From positions 62,001 through 126,000 of the forward strand of contig NZ_SDLV01000047.1 in NCBI RefSeq assembly GCF_004916905.1: a stretch of DNA of 64,000 nucleotides, in the 5' to 3' direction. This DNA is from Chryseobacterium candidae. Lineage in GTDB: Bacteria > Bacteroidota > Bacteroidia > Flavobacteriales > Weeksellaceae. Below, piece by piece: positions 44,632 to 54,155 of this stretch (positions are counted from its first letter, which is position 1; every line of letters starts with the position of its first letter). A program made the position numbers and the translations under genes. The notes below the pieces were generated by a model. It saw only the letters and a list, made by a program, of their open reading frames with translations. It was not told where the DNA came from and searched no databases.

Positions 44632-47211
44632 TTATTGAGGTTTTGATGGAACCTGTGAAGTTGGTCTTTTCACACCAGGGTTTTTATCATTTTTATCTTG
44701 CTTCTGTGGGGAAGGATTTGTCTGTAACGGAGTAGTACTTTGCAGATCTACATTTTCCAGTTTCTGTACTTTCCCGCTGTTCATTTGTGGAAGTCCCGTA
44801 TTTTGAGTATTAGGCTGTAGGGGTACTCCTGACGGCTGTTGAGGAATAGAATTTCCTTTATTATCCGTTGCCTGGAAGCTCAAATCACTTTTCAGGTAAT
44901 TCAGCATTTCTTTGGCTCTAATTCCTTCAGATGTTTTAGAATAATTCAGGGCAATCTGCTCAAGCTGGAGAATCATTACTTCCTTTCCACTGGATTTTCC
45001 TGCATTGAATGCATTTAAAAGGTACAGCTTAGGAACCAGCGCATCTTTGGGATACTTCTGAATCGTCTGATCGATCACATCCTTACTTTCTGCAAATTTT
45101 TCAGATTCAAATAGAGCATATGCCTTTTTGTATTCGTTTTCAACTTCTTCGGTTGATTTTACAAACGATTTATTCTTGGGATTTCTGGCGAATTCTGCAT
45201 AAGAAGTATATGGATAATCTGCCAGGAGAATTTGTTTTGCTCTTTCAGAAGCTTGTGGATTTTTCTCATAATTCATGGCAAAAATCTCATACAGCGCCTG
45301 TAACATCACTTTTTCTTCCGGCTTTACATCTACAAGGTCATAAAGCGTTTTTGTAGCCAGTGGGGTATTGGTAAAATAATTCTGATACATAATTCCCAGA
45401 CCTAGTGAAGCAGTATCTCTGTCCTTTTTTAACTGAGACAATTTCCCCTGATCTGTAGGGATCTGTTCAATATAATACGCAGGCTCAAAACGTCTTGGAT
45501 TAGGCGCTGAAGTTACTCCTAACGCTTCATTCTTCATATCTTCAATAGTGGCCATTTTCTTGGAAGAACGCCAGTTATCGGCCAGGGCACGGTCTCCCCA
45601 GATTTGCTTAAACGAAGAGGTTCCTTTGCTTACCGTTCCTGAATTACTGAAATAAAAACCTTTTGTAGTTACGCCAAAGTCCTCAAAAGAATTGGCACTA
45701 TTGGCAAAAATAGAATTGGCGCTGTAATCACCGGTATCAAAACCTTTAATTCTTTCTGCACGTCTTCTTTCCTGTTCCTCTTTCTCTTCCTTAATCTTTA
45801 ATTTTGCAATATATTTTGTGAAATAATCTGTTTTCTGACTGTCATTCATCTTGGCCAGAGAAAGAATACTGTCATTCTTTTTAATCAGGTAATAGTTTTT
45901 AGAAATCTTCTTAATGTATTCAGACTGGTCTTTTAAAAGGATTTTTGAAGGCTCATAAGTCATTACAGCAAGCGCAGAATCATAATAACTTCCGGCTCCG
46001 ATATAATCATTCTTATCAAGGTAGCTTTTACCTATTTCATAATATGCCAATCCACGGATCTGAGGATCAGAAACCTTTTCAAAAAGAGATTTTCTGAAAA
46101 ATTGCTGTGCTTCATCCTTTTTGCCTGCTTTATTGGCCATTAGCCCTAAAGCATAATAAAATTCATTCTTTCTGGAGCCATACATCCCTTTTTTACTGAT
46201 TCCTTCCAGGTAGTTTTTTGCTCCCGCATAGTCGCCTTTACCGTTAAAAGTTTTGGCAATGGCAACCTGAGATTTTACTTCAAATTCGAAATCACTGGCG
46301 TATTTATATGCTGCAGCATAGCTTTCCCTTGCTTTATCATTCTGGTTAAGATTTTCCAGCACCTGACCTCTCAGATAAGCGATTCTGCTTTTCAGTTTTC
46401 TGTCCGAATTCAGTTCAAAAGCATTATCAAGTTCTTTAGCCGCTTCCTCTTTTTTACCAGCATCAAGAAGAGATTCAGAATAATAAATGCTCAGTAGTTT
46501 TGCATAGCTTTTACTGATATCTTCACTTTTCAGTTTGGCAAATGTTTCATGCGCTCTGTGATAATCTTTGATTTTATCATATGCAAGCCCCTGATAAATT
46601 CTTGCGAGTGCAATTCTTTTATCATCTTTCATACGGGTGAAAACATAATTGAGGGCATCCAGGGCTTCAAGAGATTTACCACGATAAATTCTTGCCTGCG
46701 CAAGGATCATATAGGCATCAAAAATCTGCTTGTTTTTCTCTTCACCATTTCTGGTAACAGAATATTTATTAATTGCTTTTAAAGCTTTTGCTTCTGCAAT
46801 TTCCAGCGTAGTAGCTCCTTTGGCTTGCTCACCGTCAGGTCTTGAAGGTCCATTTCCCTGAGGTCCGCCAGGAATATTCGGAATTCCTGAATTGCCTCTT
46901 CCTGAAGGTCTGTTGGCTACTTCTGCCATCTTCATAGAGTTTTCTGCAAAAGCTTCAGTTTGCCCAAGATCACTTCCCAAAGGTTGTTCTTCGTAAGTAA
47001 GAATAGGGATATAAGGCGCATAGAAGTTATCCTTATGTCCTTTGTCTCTGGATGTAAACTCACTGTTTAATGCATCTTTCGCATTAAAGAGAGTGTTGTA
47101 ATATGTGGAAAATCCTTTCAATACTCTTGAACGCTGCTCCGGCTTTTTTGTTTTGGTAGCACAGGAAGCAACAAGACATATGACTAAAAGGAATAATATA
47201 TTCTTTTTCAT
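44632..47211 (-). CDS. sprE: Type IX secretion / gliding lipoprotein SprE (PorW)
   Basis: An 859-residue protein. Lipobox VASC at residues about 14-17 predicts lipidation. The N-terminal KGFSTYYNTLFNAKDALNSEF is the typical SprE/PorW stretch. Many TPR-like helices follow (residues about 150-420 and 640-790), a central FANSANSFEDFGVTTKGFYFSNS segment, and a C-terminal Pro/Gln-rich low-complexity tail. Role in the family: support of the T9SS machinery at the outer membrane. It stands alone with a terminator shared with tsaB. Confidence 0.88.
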   Translation of the reverse strand: MKKNILFLLVICLVASCATKTKKPEQRSRVLKGFSTYYNTLFNAKDALNSEFTSRDKGHKDNFYAPYIPILTYEEQPLGSDLGQTEAFAENSMKMAEVANRPSGRGNSGIPNIPGGPQGNGPSRPDGEQAKGATTLEIAEAKALKAINKYSVTRNGEEKNKQIFDAYMILAQARIYRGKSLEALDALNYVFTRMKDDKRIALARIYQGLAYDKIKDYHRAHETFAKLKSEDISKSYAKLLSIYYSESLLDAGKKEEAAKELDNAFELNSDRKLKSRIAYLRGQVLENLNQNDKARESYAAAYKYASDFEFEVKSQVAIAKTFNGKGDYAGAKNYLEGISKKGMYGSRKNEFYYALGLMANKAGKKDEAQQFFRKSLFEKVSDPQIRGLAYYEIGKSYLDKNDYIGAGSYYDSALAVMTYEPSKILLKDQSEYIKKISKNYYLIKKNDSILSLAKMNDSQKTDYFTKYIAKLKIKEEKEEQERRRAERIKGFDTGDYSANSIFANSANSFEDFGVTTKGFYFSNSGTVSKGTSSFKQIWGDRALADNWRSSKKMATIEDMKNEALGVTSAPNPRRFEPAYYIEQIPTDQGKLSQLKKDRDTASLGLGIMYQNYFTNTPLATKTLYDLVDVKPEEKVMLQALYEIFAMNYEKNPQASERAKQILLADYPYTSYAEFARNPKNKSFVKSTEEVENEYKKAYALFESEKFAESKDVIDQTIQKYPKDALVPKLYLLNAFNAGKSSGKEVMILQLEQIALNYSKTSEGIRAKEMLNYLKSDLSFQATDNKGNSIPQQPSGVPLQPNTQNTGLPQMNSGKVQKLENVDLQSTTPLQTNPSPQKQDKNDKNPGVKRPTSQVPSKPQ

Positions 47212-47359
47212 TATTCAATATAACTCGCTAATCTGCTTTTTATTATCAGCAGTTTGATGATTTTGTAAAAATAATAAAATTTTATAATGAATAATATTTA
47301 TATTTCTTGCGGAAATATTTTATTTCTTCTTTAATGAGCGCTTCAAGTCTGATCATCTT

Positions 47360-47923
47360 TTAAATCAGAGAAGATTCTTTCAGGATTTTATAAACAAGAT
47401 GGGTAGGAAGCCCCATAATGGTATAATAGCTTCCTGTAAGGCTTGTGATCTTCGCCATTCCCAGCCATTCCTGAACACCATAACTGCCAGCTTTGTCAAA
47501 AGGCTTATAGTTTTGAATATAATAAGTTATTTCTTCATCCGAAACCTTGTCCAGAGTAACATCGGCTACATCCGTTTCGGTAATCGTTTTTTCAGCTGTT
47601 TTGATGGTAATTCCCGTATACACCTGATGCGTTCTTCCGGAAAGATTTTGAAGCATCTTAAAGGCATCCGCTTCATCTTTAGGTTTTCCAAGGATCAGAT
47701 TGTCGATAGCAACTACCGTATCAGCAGTCAGAAGCACTTCACCTTCTTCCAGGTTTCTGAAGGCTTCAGCCTTTAAATCAGAAAGGTAAGCGGCAGATTC
47801 CTCTATTTTAATATTTTCCGGGATAATTTCTTCACAGTCTATTTTTACGACCTCAAAATCAAAACCAAGGCTTGAAAGAAGTTCTTTTCTTCTTGGGGAT
47901 TGTGATGCTAAAAGTAATTTCAT
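47360..47923 (-). CDS. maf: Maf-family nucleotide pyrophosphatase
   Basis: A 187-residue protein. LLASQSPRRKELLSSLGFDFEV N-terminus, LTADTVVAIDNLILGKPKDEADA, SGRTHQVYTGI, and FDKAGSYGVQEWLG. Maf proteins hydrolyse dTTP/UTP or modified nucleotides. It starts 8 bp after the kdsC-like gene's stop, within a three-gene minus-strand operon. Confidence 0.93.
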   Translation of the reverse strand: MKLLLASQSPRRKELLSSLGFDFEVVKIDCEEIIPENIKIEESAAYLSDLKAEAFRNLEEGEVLLTADTVVAIDNLILGKPKDEADAFKMLQNLSGRTHQVYTGITIKTAEKTITETDVADVTLDKVSDEEITYYIQNYKPFDKAGSYGVQEWLGMAKITSLTGSYYTIMGLPTHLVYKILKESSLI

Positions 47924-47931
47924 ACAGATAC

Positions 47932-48450
47932 TTATACGGATTGAGTATTATCGTCATGCCAGTTCCCCTGAACTTTCATTACCTGTTCAATCACATCACG
48001 AACAGCACCCGTTCCTCCTTTTTTCGGGGAAATATAATCGGAAATTCCTTTTACTTCAGGAACCGCATTTTCAGGACACGCCGCAATAGCTGAACTTTCC
48101 ATGATATGAATATCCGGAAGATCATCACCCATCGTCAGAATTTCTTCGTTTTTAAGATTATATTTCTTCTTAAAATCTTCAAAATCATCTATTTTATTAT
48201 GAGACTTCGGATAGTAATCCTGAATACCCAGATAATTGATTCTGTGTTTTACCATTTCATCATTTCCTCCGGTAATAACCCCGATTAAATAATTGTTTTT
48301 TAAAGCTTTTACTACTGCATAACCGTCCAGAACATTCATTACCCTGCACATATTTCCTCCGGGAAGCAGATATACACTTCCGTCTGTGAAAACGCCGTCA
48401 ACATCAAATACAAATGCCTTAATATCTTTTAATTTCTCTTTATAGCTCAT
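47932..48450 (-). CDS. kdsC: KDO-8-phosphate phosphatase KdsC-like HAD hydrolase
   Basis: A 172-residue HAD phosphatase: FVFDVDGVFTDGSVYLLPGG with the nucleophile and acid Asp (residues about 13-32), GVITGG, and MGDDLPDIHIMESS, the KdsC pattern GDDxxD. It probably removes phosphate from 3-deoxy-D-manno-octulosonate 8-phosphate for lipopolysaccharide. The C-terminal PKKGGTGAVRDVIEQVM is also typical. Overlaps the upstream gene by 11 bp. Confidence 0.87.
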   Translation of the reverse strand: MSYKEKLKDIKAFVFDVDGVFTDGSVYLLPGGNMCRVMNVLDGYAVVKALKNNYLIGVITGGNDEMVKHRINYLGIQDYYPKSHNKIDDFEDFKKKYNLKNEEILTMGDDLPDIHIMESSAIAACPENAVPEVKGISDYISPKKGGTGAVRDVIEQVMKVQGNWHDDNTQSV

Positions 48451-49189
48451 ACATTTTCTGAATAGAATGATTCATTGTTTTATAAATGTCAAGACTTTCG
48501 TCTTTCAATAACTGCTCATGCAGCTGTAAAATCCTTACATCATTTCTTACGGCTGGCCCTGTTTGTGCCATTTTAGGTTCAATTTCATGAATTTTATGAA
48601 CCGTTTCATCAATGAGGGGTAAGAAATAATCAAACGGAATATCCTGGGAATCTGAAATTTCTTTAGCCCTTGAAAAAAGATGATTCACAAAATTGCAGGC
48701 AAATACAGCTGTCAGGTGAATATATTTTCTTTTTTCGTGATTACTATCCATCACCCTTTCCGAAATCTTTGAAGCAAGATCAAACAATATCTTTTGATCT
48801 TTTTCATTTTCCGCTTCTATAAAAAACGGAATTTTTTCATAGTCAAGTTCCTTGGATTTTGAAAAAGTCTGCAATGGGTAGAAGCTGGATTTTCGATAGT
48901 CTCCTGCAAGAACTTCTTTTGAAAGTGATCCTGAGGTATGGGCAACCAGACAGTCTTTTCCGGTTATCATCTTCGAAACTTCCCCCACAGAATGATCACT
49001 TACACAGATGATATAAAGATCTGCTTTTTCCAGATGATCTGTAGCGGAAGGAATATTTAATTCTTCAGATATTTTCTTCAATTCTTTTTCGTTCCTCCCA
49101 AATAGCTGGGCCACAGGAATGCTTTTCAACGTGAAAGCTTTTGCCATATGATAGGCAACATTTCCGGAACCGATGATTACAATTTGCAT
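48440..49189 (-). CDS. Rossmann-fold DUF2520-domain protein
   Basis: A 249-residue protein. IVIIGSGNVAYHMAKAF (NAD(P) loop), AQLFGRNEKELKKI, DLYIICVSDHSVGEV, VAHTSGSLSKEVL, then a DUF2520 helical domain with HLTAVFACNFVNHLF. This is a ketopantoate reductase-like/F420-dependent-oxidoreductase-like family of unknown substrate. The frame extends 25 codons upstream, but the ATG reading MQIVIIG fits the family. First gene of the operon with kdsC and maf. Confidence 0.87.
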   Translation of the reverse strand: MQIVIIGSGNVAYHMAKAFTLKSIPVAQLFGRNEKELKKISEELNIPSATDHLEKADLYIICVSDHSVGEVSKMITGKDCLVAHTSGSLSKEVLAGDYRKSSFYPLQTFSKSKELDYEKIPFFIEAENEKDQKILFDLASKISERVMDSNHEKRKYIHLTAVFACNFVNHLFSRAKEISDSQDIPFDYFLPLIDETVHKIHEIEPKMAQTGPAVRNDVRILQLHEQLLKDESLDIYKTMNHSIQKMYEL

Positions 49190-49337
49190 ATAACAAATAT
49201 AAGATTTTAAGCTGAGCCGGGAAAGGAAGATTGCTTCAGAAATCCTCTTCTTCAATATAGGCACGTTTATTGCGTAAGTGTCTCATATTATTTTTAATAT
49301 TTACATTGAAAATTGAATTTTTAATTTAACTTTCAGC

Positions 49338-49345
49338 TATTTTTG
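49338..49345 (+). promoter_or_regulatory. -7 element before the ECF sigma gene
   Basis: TATTTTTG matches TAnnTTTG, 25 bp upstream of the ATG. A TTG lies 22 bp further up at 49313. Confidence 0.5.
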
Positions 49346-49370
49346 TAATCCAAAACAATGAAGGCATCTT

Positions 49371-49922
49371 ATGAAGATTAAGGACGCGGAAATTATTTCG
49401 TTGATGCAGAATCCACGGACCCAGGATAAAGGGGTTCGTGCCTTGATGGACGCCTATCAAAGCAGATTGTACTGGCACATAAGAAGAATTATTGTGGACG
49501 GAGATCTTGCACAGGATACTTTGCAGGAAACTTTTATTAAAGCATATCAGAATTTTCATCAGTTCAAAAATGATAGCCAGTTGTATACCTGGTTGTACAG
49601 GATCGCTACCAACGAAGCACTGCAGCAGGTCAACAAAATGAAAAAGATGCAGAAAACTGATGAGGATCCGGAGTATCATATGCAGAATCTCGTCGCAGAT
49701 AATACAGAAGGAGATGCTGAAGAGATACAGGTTTTACTGCAGAACGCTATACACAGCCTGCCCGAAAAGCAGAAACTGGTATTTATGATGCGGTATTATG
49801 ATGATTTGCCCTACGAAGAAATATCAAAAATTGTAGATATGTCTGTAGGGACTTTGAAAACAAATTATCATTATGCCAAACAGAAAATAGAAGATTATAT
49901 TAAAGAAAATTACGAAAAATAA
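49371..49922 (+). CDS. ECF RNA polymerase sigma factor
   Basis: A 183-residue sigma-70 group 4 factor. Region 2 (about residues 20-85: LYWHIRRIIVDGDLAQDTLQETFIKAYQNFHQF and WLYRIATNEAL) and region 4 (about 120-175: LPEKQKLVFMMRYYDDLPYEEISKIVDMSVGTLKTNYHYAKQKIE). The next genes encode a membrane protein and a periplasmic helical protein, a three-gene regulatory cassette with probable anti-sigma and sensor roles. Confidence 0.93.
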   Translation: MKIKDAEIISLMQNPRTQDKGVRALMDAYQSRLYWHIRRIIVDGDLAQDTLQETFIKAYQNFHQFKNDSQLYTWLYRIATNEALQQVNKMKKMQKTDEDPEYHMQNLVADNTEGDAEEIQVLLQNAIHSLPEKQKLVFMMRYYDDLPYEEISKIVDMSVGTLKTNYHYAKQKIEDYIKENYEK

Positions 49923-49938
49923 TTTTTGACCAACAAAG

Positions 49939-50481
49939 ATGAAAGAGTTCGACATAGAAAAATTAGAGCGTAAAAACATTTACACAGTTCCTGATAATAT
50001 GTTTGAAAATATTCAGGAGAGCGTTATGAATGATATAAAGACAAGTAAAAAAGCACCTGTCTTTAAGCTGAACTGGATGTATGCAGCAGCGGCATCGCTG
50101 GCTTTGATTTTTGGAACAACGTATGTTTTTAATTCAGATAACGATTCCACAGAACAGATACTGAACTCTAAAACAGCTTATGTAGCCAATAACGAAGCGC
50201 CGAAAACAGAAAGTGAGCAGGCTTATGAAACTTTAAAATCTGATTTAACTTCTGTTGAAAATAATAATCAAACAGTTGAAAATCAAAAAAATAACAATGT
50301 TTACGCTGCTAAAAGTGTAAGCGAAACTAAAAAAACAACAGAGAGCCCTAAACCGGTGAAAACTGTGAAGAAAAAAGAAGAAACACGAATGAATGAATAT
50401 CTGGACTCGTTTTCTAATTCTGAAATTGCAGAGTTAGCAAGTAATTCGACTCAGGACGTTTATTTGGATATTTATAATTAA
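49939..50481 (+). CDS. Probable anti-sigma-like single-pass membrane protein
   Basis: A 180-residue protein, 16 bp after the sigma gene. N-terminal cytosolic about 45 residues (FDIEKLERKNIYTVPDNMFENI), one membrane helix (about 51-66: WMYAAAASLALIFGTTYVF), then a low-complexity periplasmic Asn/Lys/Thr-rich stretch. The topology suits an anti-sigma factor, but no zinc-finger motif is visible; the assignment rests on position. Confidence 0.7.
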   Translation: MKEFDIEKLERKNIYTVPDNMFENIQESVMNDIKTSKKAPVFKLNWMYAAAASLALIFGTTYVFNSDNDSTEQILNSKTAYVANNEAPKTESEQAYETLKSDLTSVENNNQTVENQKNNNVYAAKSVSETKKTTESPKPVKTVKKKEETRMNEYLDSFSNSEIAELASNSTQDVYLDIYN

Positions 50482-50487
50482 AAGAAA

Positions 50488-50997
50488 ATGAAAAAGATAT
50501 TATTGACGTTTTTGATTATTTATGGCTTTGGATTAAATGCCCAAAGAACAGATTATGATTGGAAAAAGATGGATCCTAAACAAAGGAAAGAAGTCATCAA
50601 TAATCTTTCTCCGGAAGAGAGAAAAGAACTTCTGAAGAAATTCAGGAACAATATGATCATGGATAATCTGAATGTCGATCCGGATGATAAAGCCGAATTT
50701 ACACAATTGTATAATGAATATCTGGATAGCCAGAAGCAGATAAAAAGTCAGTTTAATTCCAACTTTGATCCCGAAACTTTATCGGATGACGAAGCCAAAG
50801 CTAAGTTGCAGCAAAGTTTTGAAGTAGGGCAGAAGCTATTGGATAACAGAAAAAAATATGCAGATAAAATGCAGCAGGTAATTCCCTGCCAAAAAGTTCT
50901 GAAGCTGTTTCAATCCGAAAAGATGATGAAGGATAAAATGGATGAAAGAAAACCTCACGGAAATCATAATGCTTCGGGATCCAAACAGAACCCATAA
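50488..50997 (+). CDS. Periplasmic helical protein, sensor of ECF sigma cassette
   Basis: A 169-residue protein with a signal peptide (residues about 1-18, ending GLNAQ) and a charged, mostly helical mature part: EVINNLSPEERKELLKKFRNN, VIPCQKVLKLFQSEK. It resembles Bacteroidota proteins annotated as sensors of ECF-type sigma factors and, more distantly, CnrX/CpxP-like helical sensors. Six bp downstream of the membrane gene; hairpin after the stop. Confidence 0.75.
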   Translation: MKKILLTFLIIYGFGLNAQRTDYDWKKMDPKQRKEVINNLSPEERKELLKKFRNNMIMDNLNVDPDDKAEFTQLYNEYLDSQKQIKSQFNSNFDPETLSDDEAKAKLQQSFEVGQKLLDNRKKYADKMQQVIPCQKVLKLFQSEKMMKDKMDERKPHGNHNASGSKQNP

Positions 50998-51019
50998 TAG
51001 TTTATTTTTTTAATGTTGG

Positions 51020-51058
51020 ACGGCTCTTACAGATCTTTCTGTGAGAGCCGTTTAATTT
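51020..51058 (+). terminator. Terminator of the ECF sigma cassette
   Basis: ACGGCTCTTACAG and CTGTGAGAGCCGT arms (13 bp, one mismatch) followed by TTAATTTTTT. Confidence 0.85.
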
Positions 51059-51072
51059 TTTATCAGAATGTT

Positions 51073-51080
51073 TAATTTTG
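51073..51080 (+). promoter_or_regulatory. -7 element before the 340-aa gene
   Basis: TAATTTTG matches TAnnTTTG and lies 13 bp upstream of the ATG, so the leader would be very short. Confidence 0.45.
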
Positions 51081-51093
51081 TAAAAAAACAAAG

Positions 51094-52116
51094 ATGAAAA
51101 TAAGACTGTTATTTTTCCTGTTATCCACATTTATTTCTGCTCAAAAAAATCAATTTATAGAACTCAGGAGAAATATTAAAGATAAAACTCATGCTGCCCA
51201 GTCTCTTACATTACTTGACAGAAGAGAAGATAAATTCATAGGAATTATTTCTCACAGAAAAGACCCCTATGAAGTAAAATTTGAAAAGGAAGATCTGGAA
51301 AAATTATTTTCTGACTGGTTTTTAGAGGATAACAAACAACGGGGGAATGATAAGTATTTCCTTATGCTTGAATATCTAAAAGTGAAAGATATACCAACAG
51401 AAAGATCAGTGAAGGGACATTTGGAAATGGGAGTGTCTACTTTTGTCAAAAAAGATGATCAATATTATTTTTTAAAAAAGAACAGACTTTCAAAAGATTT
51501 TCAACAGAAAGATCATGCCTATATTACAAGAGCTGTAGCTGCCAGTATATCAGCAGAATTATCCAATATTGTAAAAGATTCATATAGTGTGAAAAGATTG
51601 AATATTCCAATTTCTGAGGCGGATCTTGAAAATTATGAAAAAATAATATCTGAACAGTTGCCAGTTTTTAGTTCAGCATCTCTTACAGATGGCGTTTATA
51701 GAGACTATCAATCATTTGCAGAACAAAAGCCTGATAAAGAGCTTATGGTAAAAAAGAATAAAGAAGGGGTAATTAAAGGGGTGAAAAGAGTTGATGATTA
51801 TGATATTCTAAACAGAGAAGTTTTTGCAGTTGTAGATAATGGAATTGCCTATAAAAAAACACCAGTAAGTTTTATTGAAATTGATAAAGATAATAATGGC
51901 TTATTTATAACAGCCTCTGAAGAAGAGCTCTTTCCACAGAATAATACAATGACTATTGCAGGAGCGTCTTTCGGTATAGTAGGCGGTATAGTAGGTGCTG
52001 TAATAGATGTTGCTTCCTCAAAAGTCCGCAAACAGAATGCAAAGTATCATAGAGTAGGGATTGATGCACTTACAGGGGCATATATTTTACCGGAAGACTT
52101 TGGCAAAACAAAATAA
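51094..52116 (+). CDS. Secreted hypothetical protein with glycine-zipper segment
   Basis: A 340-residue protein with a signal peptide (residues about 1-16, ending FISAQ). The mature part is mostly charged and mixed alpha/beta. Near the C-terminus is a hydrophobic glycine-rich stretch, AGASFGIVGGIVGAVIDVAS (about residues 288-307), like a glycine zipper, followed by a basic tail. I do not recognise the family. Own promoter-like element and own terminator, so monocistronic. Confidence 0.65.
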   Translation: MKIRLLFFLLSTFISAQKNQFIELRRNIKDKTHAAQSLTLLDRREDKFIGIISHRKDPYEVKFEKEDLEKLFSDWFLEDNKQRGNDKYFLMLEYLKVKDIPTERSVKGHLEMGVSTFVKKDDQYYFLKKNRLSKDFQQKDHAYITRAVAASISAELSNIVKDSYSVKRLNIPISEADLENYEKIISEQLPVFSSASLTDGVYRDYQSFAEQKPDKELMVKKNKEGVIKGVKRVDDYDILNREVFAVVDNGIAYKKTPVSFIEIDKDNNGLFITASEEELFPQNNTMTIAGASFGIVGGIVGAVIDVASSKVRKQNAKYHRVGIDALTGAYILPEDFGKTK

Positions 52117-52121
52117 TATTT

Positions 52122-52152
52122 GAAAAGAGAGAAAATTTTCCCTCTTTTCTTA
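52122..52152 (+). terminator. Weak terminator hairpin
   Basis: AAAAGAG and CTCTTTT arms around GAAAATTTTCC, followed by CTTATTGTTA. Confidence 0.5.
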
Positions 52153-52213
52153 TTGTTATCTGTGTTTCAGTTAAAAGAAAGAATTAAGAATGAAAAATTC
52201 TCTTGCAATTTCT

Positions 52214-52221
52214 TATCTTTG
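52214..52221 (+). promoter_or_regulatory. -7 element before lepA
   Basis: TATCTTTG matches TAnnTTTG; 19 bp before the ATG. Confidence 0.55.
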
Positions 52222-52240
52222 CAAATTACAAGATTCTTAA

Positions 52241-54037
52241 ATGAAAAACATACGAAATTTTTGCATAATCGCTCATATCGACCATGGTAAAAGTACCCTG
52301 GCAGACCGTCTATTGGAGTACACGAATACCGTTACCCAAAGAGAATTACAGTCTCAGACGCTTGATGATATGGATTTGGAGAAAGAACGTGGGATTACAA
52401 TCAAGTCACACGCCATCCAGATGGATTATGAGTATAAAGGAGAAAAATATATTTTAAACCTTATTGATACCCCGGGACACGTTGACTTCTCTTATGAAGT
52501 TTCCCGTTCTATTGCTGCCTGTGAAGGTGCTCTTCTTATTGTAGATGCTGCACAGAGTATTCAGGCTCAGACTATTAGTAACCTGTATCTTGCATTGGAA
52601 AATGATTTGACAATTATTCCTATTCTGAATAAAATTGACCTTCCGTCTGCAAACCCTGAAGAAGTAACCGATGAGATTATGAACCTTATCGGGTGTGAAT
52701 ATGAAGATGTATTAAGAGTTTCCGGAAAAACAGGTGAAGGTGTTCATAACCTTCTTGAGCAGATTGTGGAAAGAATTCCTGCACCCGTAGGAAATCCTGA
52801 TGGTCCGCTTCAGGCTTTAATCTTTGACTCCGTTTACAATCCTTTCAGAGGTATCGAAGCTTATTTTAAAGTAGTGAACGGAAGTATCACTAAAAATGAA
52901 AAAATCAAATTCTTCGCAACAGGAAAAGAATACGGAGCTGATGAGGTGGGTACCTTAAAACTGAAGCAGGTGCCGAAGAAAACAATCCATTGCGGCGATG
53001 TAGGATATCTTGTATCGGGTATTAAAGATGCCCGTGAAGTAAAAGTAGGTGATACCATCACTTCTTTTGAAAAACCTGCTGATGCACCGATTGATGGATT
53101 TGAGGAAGTAAAACCAATGGTATTTGCCGGGATTTACCCAATCGATTCGGAAGATTTTGAAGAATTAAGATTCTCTCTTGAAAAATTAAGACTGAATGAT
53201 GCTTCTCTGGTTTTCGAACCGGAAAGTTCAGCAGCTCTTGGTTTTGGTTTCCGTTGCGGATTCTTAGGAATGCTTCACATGGAAATTGTTCAGGAGCGTC
53301 TTGACAGGGAGTTCAATATGAATGTGATCACTACGGTACCGAACGTATCTTACTTTGGATATACTAAAAAAGAACCTGAAGTTCCGATTCTGATCAATAA
53401 CCCGTCTGAAATGATGGATCCCTCAACGATGGACAGAGTAGAAGAACCATTCATCAAAGCTTCTATCATTACAAAATCCGATTTCGTAGGAGCGGTAATG
53501 ACTTTATGTATCGAAAAGAGAGGAGAAATTGTTAACCAAAGTTATCTGACTTCAGAAAGAGTAGAGTTAATTTTCAATATGCCGCTTGCTGAGGTTGTAT
53601 TCGACTTCTATGACAGGCTGAAATCAATCTCTAAAGGATACGCTTCATTTGATTATCATCCAATAGGATTCAGAGCTTCCAAGCTGGTAAAAATGGATAT
53701 TCTTATCAATGGTGACATGGTAGATGCCTTATCTTCATTGATTCACGATTCCAACGCTTATTACATCGGGAAAAGAATGTGTGAAAAACTTCGTGAGCTG
53801 ATCCCTAGACAACAGTTCGATATTGCTGTTCAGGCTGCATTAGGGACGAAAGTAATCGCAAGAGAAACCATTAAAGCCTTAAGAAAAGACGTTACTGCAA
53901 AATGTTACGGAGGAGATATTTCCAGAAAACGTAAACTATTGGAAAAGCAGAAAGAAGGTAAAAAGAAAATGAAGCAGATTGGTAGAGTAGAAGTACCGCA
54001 ATCGGCGTTCATGGCAGTGTTAAAGTTAAATGATTAA
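52241..54037 (+). CDS. lepA: Elongation factor 4 (LepA)
   Basis: A 598-residue translational GTPase. G1 AHIDHGKSTLADRL (residues about 10-23), G2 RGITIKS, G3 DTPGHVDF, G4 NKID, then EF-G-like domains II, III and V and the LepA C-terminal domain ending IGRVEVPQSAFMAVLKL. It acts on elongation-stalled or initiating ribosomes. Normal length for the family. Confidence 0.97.
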   Translation: MKNIRNFCIIAHIDHGKSTLADRLLEYTNTVTQRELQSQTLDDMDLEKERGITIKSHAIQMDYEYKGEKYILNLIDTPGHVDFSYEVSRSIAACEGALLIVDAAQSIQAQTISNLYLALENDLTIIPILNKIDLPSANPEEVTDEIMNLIGCEYEDVLRVSGKTGEGVHNLLEQIVERIPAPVGNPDGPLQALIFDSVYNPFRGIEAYFKVVNGSITKNEKIKFFATGKEYGADEVGTLKLKQVPKKTIHCGDVGYLVSGIKDAREVKVGDTITSFEKPADAPIDGFEEVKPMVFAGIYPIDSEDFEELRFSLEKLRLNDASLVFEPESSAALGFGFRCGFLGMLHMEIVQERLDREFNMNVITTVPNVSYFGYTKKEPEVPILINNPSEMMDPSTMDRVEEPFIKASIITKSDFVGAVMTLCIEKRGEIVNQSYLTSERVELIFNMPLAEVVFDFYDRLKSISKGYASFDYHPIGFRASKLVKMDILINGDMVDALSSLIHDSNAYYIGKRMCEKLRELIPRQQFDIAVQAALGTKVIARETIKALRKDVTAKCYGGDISRKRKLLEKQKEGKKKMKQIGRVEVPQSAFMAVLKLND

Positions 54038-54060
54038 TTATTAATCTATTATAAAGTAAA

Positions 54061-54088
54061 AACCGCTTCACAAGAGCGGTTTTTTTAT
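54061..54088 (+). terminator. Terminator after lepA
   Basis: AACCGCT and AGCGGTT arms with a 7-nt loop, followed by a T run. Confidence 0.85.
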
Positions 54089-54155
54089 TATATAAACTTA
54101 CTATTTTTAAATAGTTTTGGTAATTTTTGTACATTTATAAAAATCACATTATTAA

